A stretch of DNA of 64,000 bases from Corylus avellana (taxonomy: Eukaryota > Streptophyta > Magnoliopsida > Fagales > Betulaceae), in contig NC_081543.1 of assembly GCF_901000735.1 (NCBI RefSeq), positions 14,659,574 to 14,723,573 of the forward strand, read 5' to 3'. The notes below the pieces were generated by a model, which did no database searches, was not told the DNA's origin, and saw only the letters and a list, made by a program, of their open reading frames with translations. Positions 44,401 through 56,400 of this stretch are shown here, piece by piece. The translations under genes and the position numbers were made by a program. How positions within the stretch are numbered: the stretch's first letter is position 1; each line of letters begins with the position of its first letter.

Positions 44401-47400
44401 GAGAGGTGGCATGTTTGGATAGAACATTGCGTAACTATGGTGCAGTTTTCCATTCTTGTTAAATGAATCTCCACTTGGTTTCTATAGTAGCTCATGGGGA
44501 TTAAGACAGGGGGATCTGTTGTCTCCTTTATTGTTTATGGTTGTTATGGAGGCTTTAAGTAGGATGATGTCTGCTATTGCGGACAATGGACTCTTATCGG
44601 GATTTTTGGTGGGATCGAGAAATCATGAGAAGATGATAGTGTCGCATGTATTGTTTGCAAACTATACTTTGATTTTTTGTGAGGCTAATTGTGAACAATT
44701 TTGTAACTTGTGGTGTCTATTCTTATGATTTGAAGCGGTGTTGGGGTTGAAGATAAATTTGTCCAAATCAGAGAGTTTTTGTAGGCGGTGTGGGTGATGT
44801 AGAGGGTTTGGCTAGCATTCTAGGTGTAGAGTGGCCTCGTTGCTGTTGAAGTATTTGGGTCTTCATTTGGGAGCTTCTTACAAGTCTTCTACCATTTGGA
44901 ATGGCATTCTTGAGAAGATGAAACATCAGTTGGCGGGTTGGAAGAGGCTTTATCTATCTAAGAGAGGTAGGTTGACTTTGATAAAAATCACTCTTTCTAT
45001 TTTATCGACATATTATTTGTCCATTTTCCCTATTTCGGTAGGAGTGGCTAATAGACTGGAAAAACTTCAGTGGGATTTTAGGTCGGTGTTCTAAGGAGGT
45101 TGCAGGGCTTTATGGTGTGGGAGTGTGGAAATGTATTAGGAAGGGGTGGGAAGGTTTTTCTAAATTTGTTAGGTATGAGGTGGCAGATGGATCTACCATG
45201 TGGTTTTAAGACGATTTATGGTGTAGGAGCAGCCTTCGAAGTTTTTTTATCCAGAATTATTTCGTATTGAACGCTGTAAGGATGCATGGGTGGGGAATCA
45301 TATACTGTTTCATAATGGAATTATTCATTGAAATATTTTTTTTACAAGACCTATGCATGATTGGGAGGTGGAAGTGGTCTTTGCCTTGTTTCAGTTGTTA
45401 TATTCTCAAACAGTAAGGCAAGGAGGTGAGGATAAAATTTGCTAGATTCCTTCTTTTTTTTTTTTTGATAAGTAATGTAGTATATATCAAAAAAAAGCGC
45501 AAAGCACCTCTAAGTACACAATAATGTATACAAAGGAACCCAACCAAACACCCTAACAAACCAAAAATTCAGAAAAACCCAATCAAACCAAACACCCAAC
45601 CAAATACCCAAGAAAAGCCCTAGTGCATTCCAGGTGGAAACCTAGTGCACCTTAGGGGGAAATGAAAAAGCATTTTTCGACCCCAAAAATTCCCGCCGAT
45701 GTCGGCCCTTCACCGGAGAGATGGAGCAATCCAGATTTTTGAGCTCCCTCATCCCCTTAACCTTAGGAGCGGAAGCTTCAACCACGGACTCCCTCTTTTC
45801 AATGACGAAAAAAAGTCCTAAAGTTTTTTGTCTTCGTCTCCCCAAGACAACCCCACAACGGGAGCAAGATTCATCGCATCAAGCCCCCTATCGGACTTCC
45901 CTTCCGCCGAAGAATCAACCACAACCTCGGCAAGCAGGTCCTTGTTCTTATGCAGCTGCTTTGCGACTTTTTCCTTCACCCTCCGGGTATACCACAATTG
46001 GGACGTGGATATAGAGGAATAAATGGGAGTACCACTCTCTGTCATGCGAGGAAAAGGACGGCTAAGACTCCTACCCATCTCAGCCGCCCCATCGGGAAGG
46101 GAAGTAGTCGAGAGAGAATTGCAGACCTGAGACGAGAGCAAGGAGGTAGCAGCAGGGGAATGAAGACTCAGCTCAGCCATCCCAAAGGTAGGTGAGACAG
46201 TAGAGCCTACTTGAACCTCCACCGGCATAGAGGGAATCGGAATAGGGTCCTTTCCCTTAGAAGACAAGGAAGAATCCTTCAACACCACCGGAGAGGGAGA
46301 GACAGCTCTCGGACCAAAGAACCCACGACGAATCAAACCTTTCGCCAGAGAAGAAGGACGAACAACCTGTTCCTCCCCCCCTGAAAAAGGAAGCTCCCTA
46401 TCCCTGCAAAGATTGCTCGCCGGAGAGTCCACCTCCCAAGGAACAGAGAAGGCCTCTTTGAGAATAGAAAGACGTGCCGAATCAGAAAGCTCCGAAGACA
46501 CAGTCGCACTTAGGCAGGCTTCAGGCACCGAAGAAAGGAAACCTCCCAGTCCCTGCGCAACGGGCTCGCCGGTAAATCCTCCGCAGAATGGAAAGAAACA
46601 GCCCCCTGAGAGGACCCGTCACCGCCAGACCCAACAATCCCGCCCAAAACTCGCACCGGAGAGAGAGAGAACCCCGCCGGGGAAGACCCATCGCCGGAAT
46701 CCAAACCGGCAACCTGCAAACTCAAAGAAGACCTAGCCAACGGCTCCAAAACCTCTTCAGAGACCAGAGGAATCCCCGGAGAAGGCACCAAGAGCGACGC
46801 ACACGCAGAAACAGACTCCAAAGGTAAAGAAATCGAGACCAAATTTTGATTCGAGCCTAGCTCCGAACCCGGAACCGAGTTTTGGATTGGATCCGAGTAA
46901 TCCGGATCCAAGTATTGAACCGGATCCAAATTTAGACCCAATCCCACTTTAGAGACCGACCCAGAAACGCAACCCAAAACAGAATTGGTTAGGCCCAAAA
47001 AACGAACCCTTTTACTCCTGCGATTGGGCTTCGAGACAACCCCAGCACGGACCCTGTCCAACTTGCGTTGGATTTGCCCTAGAAGCCTCAACAACCCACT
47101 AATACCGATCTTACCCTTCTTCTTCTTCCTCGAGCTCACTGACCCAGCTGCCTCTGCCAGAGGAGAAGGCAAGCTCTCCAACGCAGAGCAATCCACGGCC
47201 AAACGCAACCCCATACCGTCATACTCCGATTCCAAACAAGACTACCCCGGAAGCAAATCGAGAGACCTCGGGTACTCAACTTCTCTCGCCTCGACGCCCG
47301 AAGAAGATCGAAGGACATCCACGAAAGACCTCTCGGAATCGATCCCCAAAGAAGGAACATCCATGAGAAACCCCGCCGAAGATGGAACCCCAAGCTCCAC

Positions 47401-50400
47401 CATACCAGCCAACTTGAACTGGGCTGCCAACAGTTGCTGAAGCTCTCCCGCAAAACGCCGCCAGCCCCTCCCAAAGCGTCCCTCTGGAAGCCAAATGACT
47501 CCCTTACGACCACCCTCAGCCAACACCGACACCTCCAAGAACCTTCCGGCCTTATTACCTCCCTCGTGGACCATCGTGGCCTTATCACCCTCACAGTAAG
47601 ATTTGGCGATTTCTTCCTTCACCTGAGCCTGAATTGCTATTTCCACCGTTTCCACCAACCACGACGAACACTAAATGCTCGCGAAAATATACCCCACGAA
47701 TCCTTTTCTCCTTTCCTCCAGACGAAGGTTAGGACACCCAACCTTTGCCGAAAGGCAGAAGGTTTTAGCTTCAAAAGAGAAGCTGCGTTCCATAACAAGC
47801 GCGCCGAACCCTAACGAGCAGCACCAGCCGCGCCACTGCTCGTAGAAATTCAATTTTCAAAAATTCAATAAATTTGGGAGTTGAGTAGCACCCCTAAAGA
47901 GAACAATATTGGGATCTTGCAAATGTTTCATGATTGCAACGTAACAAGCAAAATTGATGCAGTGAAAACATTTTTCGATGAACAATATGAGAATTTTGAC
48001 AACATCTTGAGATATCACAAACTTAGTTAGATTCCTTCTAAAAGGAAATTGTTTGAAGTGAAGTTTTACTATCATATGTTATGTACTCCAGTAAGTTCTC
48101 CTTTACCTTGGAAGAGTATTTGGAAAGTAAAGGTTCCAACATATTCTATCCACACCACTGATCTCTACAAAGCCGCCTTCTCCGTAGCTTAACGTCATAA
48201 CCATTTTCCTAGTGTTGTACTTGGTTTGCAAAAGCAGTGAAAATTGCGTATATAATATATACTCATTCTTCTCTGAACTGTACCTTTGATTCCTTTATCT
48301 CAAAATTTTAATATTTTAGCAAGTACTTATCCTTGAGTAATGAGTAACATTAGAAGGGGCTACATCAATTCCAAAAGGTTAAGAAGTTATAAACATATTG
48401 ATGTAACCATGGTTAAGAAGTTATAAGCATATTGATGTAACCATTTTTCTTTCTTTATTTTTCATATAAAGGTGGTTAATTGATGTTCCCTTTTTTTTTT
48501 TGCTTAATGTATCTAATAACGCACATTGAGATGAGGTGGTACAATCCTTGTTGTTTTACACTTCTGGGTTTAGTATGTTTGAACCAAACTTTCTTTTTTA
48601 CCCCTCTTGTGTGTAAAAGTTACCAAACTTCTCTTTTTTTGTTCTTTTTTGGATGAATAAACTTCTATTTATTTATGTTTTAATGTTTATCTATAAGATG
48701 AGCTATTTTTGCCAGGTACCATGCGCATATACTATTTGATCGTCTCTCACCACTCAATCCAGTGGAACACATTCAAATCTGTAACAGTTTGTTTAGGTAA
48801 ATTTAATATATAGATTTTTTGAATCATTTTTGTTGTTCACTCCTGGTTCTGTTCTCGTGTGTTCCTGGACATGCGTGCTAAAAAGAACATGCAAGTTTCA
48901 CAAAGTTGGTTGCTTTGTTACTTTTTCAAGTGCAATTTTAAATTCAATTTAATTACTCAGGAGCATTAATAGTTTTACTCTGGCCATAATTGGCTTTCAG
49001 TGGTAGCCCATCTACATTTGCGTCATTAATAAATTTGTGATGTATGTATTCAGGCTTATCGAAAAATCGATCTCTTCTGCCTATGGCACTGTACGTCAAG
49101 CAAATTTGCAAAGCTTTGGGCCTTCTTCAGGAGCCAGCATCAGTATCATGGATACAGCAAATTCATCAGTTCATGGGTCTTTTGTTGATCTTCCCAGTGA
49201 GCTATTTCAGATGCTAGCTTGTGCTGGACCTTATCTTTACCTTGATACTTTATTGCTTCAGAAGGTGCATTGTTTCATTCTGATATTCTGATAATAGTAT
49301 TATTCATATTTTTTTCTTACTTTTGAGCTCATAATGATTAGCTGGTCATGGTTTTTCTTGAGTAGGTATGCAGAGTATTAAGAGGCTACTACTTGTCTGC
49401 ATTAGAGCTTGTAGGTAATGGTGATGAAGCATTGAATCCTGAATCTATTCTTGGTGGGAATCGACTTCCACGTCTGCACCTGAAGGAAGCTAGGTCAAGG
49501 ATAGAGGAAGCCTTAGGAACATGTTTACTTCCTTCTTTGCAGTTGATACCTGCAAATCCTGCAGTTGGCCAGGAGATCTGGGAAGTTATGAGTCTCCTTC
49601 CATACGAGGTTGGCATTATTTCAGTGCTATTTGATTCTACATTTGAGAAAGTTTTAGGTGTGTTCTTGTTCGTTTTTCCCTTTCTAGTTAGGTGATCCTA
49701 TTGTATACTCCTCGTGTACTTTGAGGTGCCTTACACTTTTAATAAAACTGGTTATTACTTATATAAAAAAAAAGGTGTGGTAGAGAATTTTGCTTGATGA
49801 ATCTCGTCTTCTTAGGTGCGTTATCGTTTATATGGTGAATGGGAAAAAGATGATGAGCGGATTCCTATGGTTTTGGCTGCACGGCAAACAGCCAAGGTAT
49901 ACTTATTTATTCGGTTGAGTTCATCTTGTGTCTTGCAAAGCTTGGTGCGTTACAAGTGTCATTTGCTATTCTATGTTGCTTTACAGTTGGACACTCGAAG
50001 AATTTTGAAAAGACTTGCAAAGGAAAATCTAAAGCAGTTGGGTCGGATGGTTGCAAAACTAGCTCATGCCAATCCAATGACTGTACTTCGAACAATAGTT
50101 CACCAGGTATTGTTTAATTGGGAGTATCCTCTTTTAATTTCTTGCTGCTCTGTATTTTATAACATAAGAAAAGTTAATGGTCTAAAAACTTTGATGTGCA
50201 GATTGAGGCATACAGGGATATGATCACCCCTGTAGTAGATGCATTCAAGTATTTAACACAGGTACGAATTTTTTTTGGGCATTGTACGCCAGGATTTTTC
50301 TTTCTTCATGTTCTTCTCTTATTCCTCACGTTTACTCTTAAAATTTTGTTCATGTAGTAGAAGTTGGTCTCTACCAATTGTTAAGTGATGAGTATATATC

Positions 50401-53400
50401 TATTCTTCTTCTTCACCTTCCCCCCTGCCCCCTTCTCTTCGCCACCTTTCTATGTAAAAAATTGTTGTTTGCATGACTTTCTGACTATTGAATTGACATC
50501 TTTAGCACAACAAATTTAGTCAGCACAATGACCTGATCAGAATTATGTTGATCAGAGCCATCTATCATGATTTTAGGTTCTTGATGCAACTAAAATTGAT
50601 GAGCTTATCTGGGAGGTGAAAAGGGAAGGTACCAAAGTGCTGATCTAAGTGTAGTTCTGGTTTTAGATTGAGAAAATTCCAGACTTGTTATTTCTTTTTA
50701 TTTCTATCTTAAAGAAAATATCATGAATGTCTTTCATGAGTTTCATGCTGCTTCTTATTCCCAAGAAAGGTGAGGCTATGGATATTAAGGACTTCGGTTA
50801 TATTAGTCTTGTGGGTGTCATCTATAAAATCATTTCTAGTCCTAGCGAACAGGCTGACAACAGTATTGGAAAATTTTATTTCCAGGTCTTAGAATGCTTT
50901 CATTAGGGGAGACAAATTTCAGATTCACTCCTTATTGCTAATGAATGCCTTTATAGTCGAATCAAATTCGGGGATCCTGGTGTGTTTTGTAAATTGGATG
51001 TAGAAAAAGTTTGTGATCCTGGTAATTGGGGTTGTATCTATTGAGGAGATGTGGTTTTAGGGAGAAATGCGCGATTGGATAACTTATTGTATTTTCACGG
51101 TGCGTTTCTCCGTTTTGATTAATTGAGCTTCTTCCTGCTTCTTTAATAGCTCTCGTGGCCGGAGACTAAGGGATCTTTTATCCCTTCTGCTGTTTGTTGT
51201 TGTCATGGAGGCTTTGAGTAGAATGTTGTTTGCCACTATGGATAGGGGGTTCTTAGCAGGTTTTTCAAGTGGTTGAGAAATAATGACTAGCTCCTTGTGT
51301 CTCATCTCTTATTTGCAGATGATACTTTGATCTTGGTGAGTCAAATCTAGATCATCTCCGTCATCTGCGTTGTCTCTTCTTATGGTTTGAAGTCGTCATG
51401 AGGCTAAAGAGTAACTTAACTAAATCAAAGTTAGTCCCTATTGGCGTTGTGGAAGATGTTGGTGGTTTGGCTCATATCTTTGGTTGTAGGGTGTCCTTTC
51501 TTCCTCTGAAGTAATTGAGTCTTCTATTGGGGTGCTTTGTATAAGGCCAAATTGATATGGGATGGTATTACTGAAAAGATGGAACATCGTTTGACTGGTG
51601 AGAAGAAGCCTTATTTGATTTTGGGTAGTAGGTTGATACCGATTAAAAGCACTATTTCTAATTTGCCTACTATTATGTCCCTTTTCCTCATCCTTGTTGG
51701 CGTTGATAATTAAGTTGAGAAACTTCGGCAAGATTTTTTGTGGGGTTGAGTTGGTGATCAATTTAATTCCATCTAATCAGTTGGTCTAAGATTTGTACTA
51801 TAATTTTATCTGGTGGTTAGGGGGTTAGAAACTTGATTCAGTTTAACCAAGCTCTCTTGGGGAAATGGCTATGGTGTTTTGCCACGGAGAGGGAGGCCTT
51901 GTGGAGACCGATGGTGGAAGTTAACCATGGTAGCATGTGGGAAGGGTGGGGTTTCAATGAGGCTGTTGGGTCCTTTAGGGTTGGGGGGTGGAAAAACATT
52001 AGGAGGGGGTGGGGGAATTTCTAGATTTGTCAGATATGAGGTTGGAGATGGGTTTAAGATAAGGTTTTGACATGATTTGTGGTGTGGGGACCAGCCCTTG
52101 AAGGCATCTATTTTGGAGTTATTTAGTATTATAAGGAGGCTTTGGTGGTGGCCAACAGATGGCGGCACCTCGGGGTTGTGGTCTAACGGTGGAGTAGGTC
52201 ATCGGGGCAGAGCGGCAGTGCTGGGATGCTGGCTGCGAGGGTGCTGTGAGCCATGGAGTACAGTGGTGGACCTGTGTAGTGGCGTGTTTTGAATTTCTTG
52301 CATTTTTTTTTTAATTTTTTTTTTATATGTAAGTAACTGATATTATTAAAAGCGTGTGGCGCCCCAAAGTACACTGGAAGTATATAAATAGGATCACCTA
52401 ACTAGAAGGGGAAAAGCGTACAAGGAAATCATCATAGCTAATCGAAACCGGAAAAACATATGCTACAGTCCAGAGATAGAGAGTATGGAAACAATAGGCT
52501 AAAGTGTCCTCGAAAGACCTCTCCACATCCGCGAAACACCTATTATTTCTCTCTTTCCATATACACCAAAAAAAGCAAATAGGCACCATCTTCCAGACTG
52601 CAGCACTCCTCCCCCCCCACCTCCTGCAAACCACCAACAGGCTAGCAACTCGAAAACCCGACTAGGCATCACCCATGATAACCCAAAACTGCCAAAAAAG
52701 GCACTCCACAAAGCAGACGCCACCTCACAATGAAGAAGAAGATGATCCACCGTCTCCTCACTCTTCTTGCACATCCAACATCTGTTCACCACAATCACAT
52801 TTCGCTTTCTGAGATTATCTAAGGTTAGAATTTTCCCCCAAGCTGCCGACCACACAAAAAACGCTGCCCTTGGGGGAGCCTGTGTCCGCCACACTCTCTT
52901 CCAAGGAAACCTCCTCCCTTCCGAACATGCCAAAGAGAAAAAGAGAGATTTGACCTTGAAAGTACCTCTTTTGGAGGAGTTCCACCATAATTTATCTTCC
53001 GACCCTCTTCTTACTCTAGTAGAATGTAACACCTGAAAGAAGGAGGCAAAGGCCTCCACCTCCCAATCATGAGCCTCTCTCGAAAAACTCACATTCCACT
53101 GAATGGACTCACCTAACATCTCCACGTTATCCACAACTGAGGCATCCTTCACACATGCAATACTAAAAAGGATCGGGAAGGCTATCTTGAGAGCTGAATC
53201 TCCACACCACCAATCATGCCAAAAGCTAATCCTAGTCCCATCCCCCACTTCAAATCTCATAAAGCCTTTGAAAGTTTCCCACCCTTTCCTAATATTCTTC
53301 CATAACCCCACCCCACACGTCCCTCCAGGCTCAACAGAACACCACCCTCCCCATAAACTTCCATACTTCGCATCTACCACAACTCTCCACCAAGCATCTC

Positions 53401-56400
53401 TTTCCGATTGGGTGGGATTTCTTTTGCTTTTTTGTTTGATTTGGAATGGTGGATACCTGATGGGTGTGTGGGCAGCGAAATAAGGGGAGAGAAGCATGAA
53501 AGCCCCAAAGGAGGGGGAGAAACGTGAAACAAAAGGAGGGGGGGGGGGGGTGGTAATTGACAAACCATCAATCTCAATTTTCATTCATCATAAGCTGTCA
53601 ATTACATCAGAAAATTATGTTTTTTTTTTTTTATAATTAATGTGAATATTATTGAAAAAGCGTAGAGGGTTGCAACCCTAGTGCAAATATATATACAAGA
53701 GAACCCCTACGGAATATACAAAGAGCACGTATTCAAGAATTCTTCTATAGTCGGGACATCAATACGGTGGTGAGCCAACGGCCACAAGTATAGCATAGAG
53801 ATCATATTCTTCCTCACCCCATCCACCGAACACTCCTTATCCACAAAAGTTCGTGCATTCCTCTCCCGCCATATACACCAAGTGACGCACAAAGGAACGG
53901 ACCATCCTCCAAATAACTTTAGTGAGATCCCTACCCTCCACCTGATTCCAGCAAGCAAGCAAGTCGAGGAACCTTTGCGGCATAACCTACTCAATACCAA
54001 ACAAAGTAAAGATATAGTGCCATAGCCGAGTGGCCACTTCACAATAGATCAATAAAATGATCTAGGATTCCCCATTCTTCTTACACATACAACACCATTC
54101 CACTATCACAATACTCCTCTTTCGCAAATTGTCATGTGTTAGGATTTTGCCGAGAGCTGTAGTCCACCCAAAAAATGCCACTCGCGGCGGCACCTTAGAG
54201 TGCCAAATACTCTTCCATGAAAACACCTCATAAGCTGGAATGGACAAGGCCTTATAGAACGACTTCACCTCAAACATACTTTTTTTAGATGGGGACCAAC
54301 GAATCCGATCTACATTACCATGAGAAATCTTACAAGAGTACAGCAGTTCAAAGAAAGATGATATCACATCCAACTCCCAATCCTGGACGGATCGCACAAA
54401 GATGACATTCCACTCAACAACCCCATTCCTCCACATAAAATTATCCCTCACCCACGCTTATTTGTACCTTGCAATACTAAACAGGGAAAGGAAAGCATAC
54501 TTCAACGGCTGATTATCACACCACGTATCATGCCAGAAGAGAACTTTCGATCCTAGCCCCACCTCAAACCTCACACCTTTTGAAAAGTATCCCATCCTCG
54601 TCTAATATGCTTCCACAAACCCACACCATAAGGCCCCAACACCTCCTTCGAACACCACCCACCATCCTGATCTTTATACTTGGCTTTTATTATCTTATAC
54701 CAAAGCGCCTCGCTCTCTGTCGCATATCCCCATAACCATTTCCCCAAAAGACCTTGGTTGAACTTATACGCATTTCGAAAGCCAAGACCATCGGCCCTTA
54801 AAGGACGGCAAATTTGGTTCCAGTTAACAAGATGCAGTTTTTGTTCATCTCCCATTCCTCCCCATAGAAAATCTCTTTGAATCTTCTCAATCCTATTGGC
54901 CACACTCATAGGAACCGGAAACAAGGATAAGTAATAAGTTGGAAGATTAGACAACGTACTCTTTATAAGGGTTAACCAACCTCCCTTTGATAGGTACAAT
55001 TTCTTCCAACTTGCCAACCGACGTTCCATCTGCTTCGTCACACCATTTCACATAGATGTAGCCTTGTATGTAGCCCCTAATGGCAAACCCAAATACTTCA
55101 TGGGCAAAGCCGCAACACTACTCCCAAGAATATCAGCCAAAGTCCCAATGTTTCCCACTTCTCCTATAGCGACCATTTCTGATTTACCAAGATTAACTTT
55201 CAGCCCCGAAACAGCCTCAAAGCTTAAAAGGATAAGGTGCACATAACGGATTTGCTCAGGATATGCTTCACAGAAAATCAAAGTATCATCAGCACATAAA
55301 GAATGAGAAACCACCAAATCTGAAAAGACCTTTTCTCCCACAGATAAACCTGATAATAAACCTTGCTCTACTGTCGCATAACTTGCCTAACATATTAAAT
55401 TATGTTTTGATATGCTAAGAGACTAAACCCGAACCCTAACCTGAACCGTAGGGCAATGCCCACTTATTAACTTGCCTAACATAATTTTATTCGAGTGCTT
55501 GACATAACTTAAGACACCGACAATTTCCTTTTATTGAATGACAAAAATAAAAGATTGATAAAAAGTAAATAAAACATAAACTAATACACCAAATTGAAAC
55601 CTAAATAAAAATTAAAATTCTTGCTATAGGCTGTGTGACTAAACATATAATTTTATATTGCTACATTAAACAGCTTTGATCTCTCTGACGGGGTAGGTGT
55701 ATAGGCATAACCATCATGGTGTAAAATAAAGAGAACATCTATGAAACTGTTTGCCTGTATGGTATACTTTTGGTATATAGGGAAGCAGTGCTGCTTTGGT
55801 ACAAGTATTTCTCTTGTCAATGTGATTTACCATTCTCTGTTATACACTTTTTTTTTTTTAATAAGTAATGATGATATAAAAAAAGAGCGCAGAGGAGTGC
55901 AACCCACATACATGGGAAGTATAAACAGAGAGCGCCTAGGAGGGAGAGAAATGAAAAAGAAAATTAGAGAAACTAATCACTAAAGGAGCTACCCAAGCGG
56001 CCGTCCAAGAGTAAAGAGTAAAGAAGAAAAAATGAGTCAATTCCTTTATGGTCCTAGTGGAATTTTCAAAACATCTAACATTTCTTTTATTCCAAATACA
56101 CCACATAAGACACAGAGGGATCATCTTCCACACAACCGCGCTTCGAGATCGTCCTCCCGACCACCAGCTAGCAAACAAGGCCCTCACCCGGCAAGGCATG
56201 ACCCAATGCAACCCAAACCGCTGAAAAATCGTGTGCCAAAGAGCATTTGCGAGCTCACAGTGGAGAAGAAGATGATCGACTGACTTTCCGGTCTTCTTGC
56301 ACATACAACACCACTCCACTACCACTATGTTCCTCTTACGCAGCGTATCATGAGTCAAAATTTTGCCTAGGGCCGCAGTCCACCCGAAAACAGCCACTTG

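Larger units (their letters stand above)
44040..48150 (+). mobile_element. Older decayed LINE in THO2 intron 12 (interrupted)
   Basis: RT pieces: [58 protein letters not shown] in place of [40 protein letters not shown]. After the nested element it resumes with [13 protein letters not shown] and [15 protein letters not shown]. Many stops, no 3' tail found. Confidence 0.75.
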
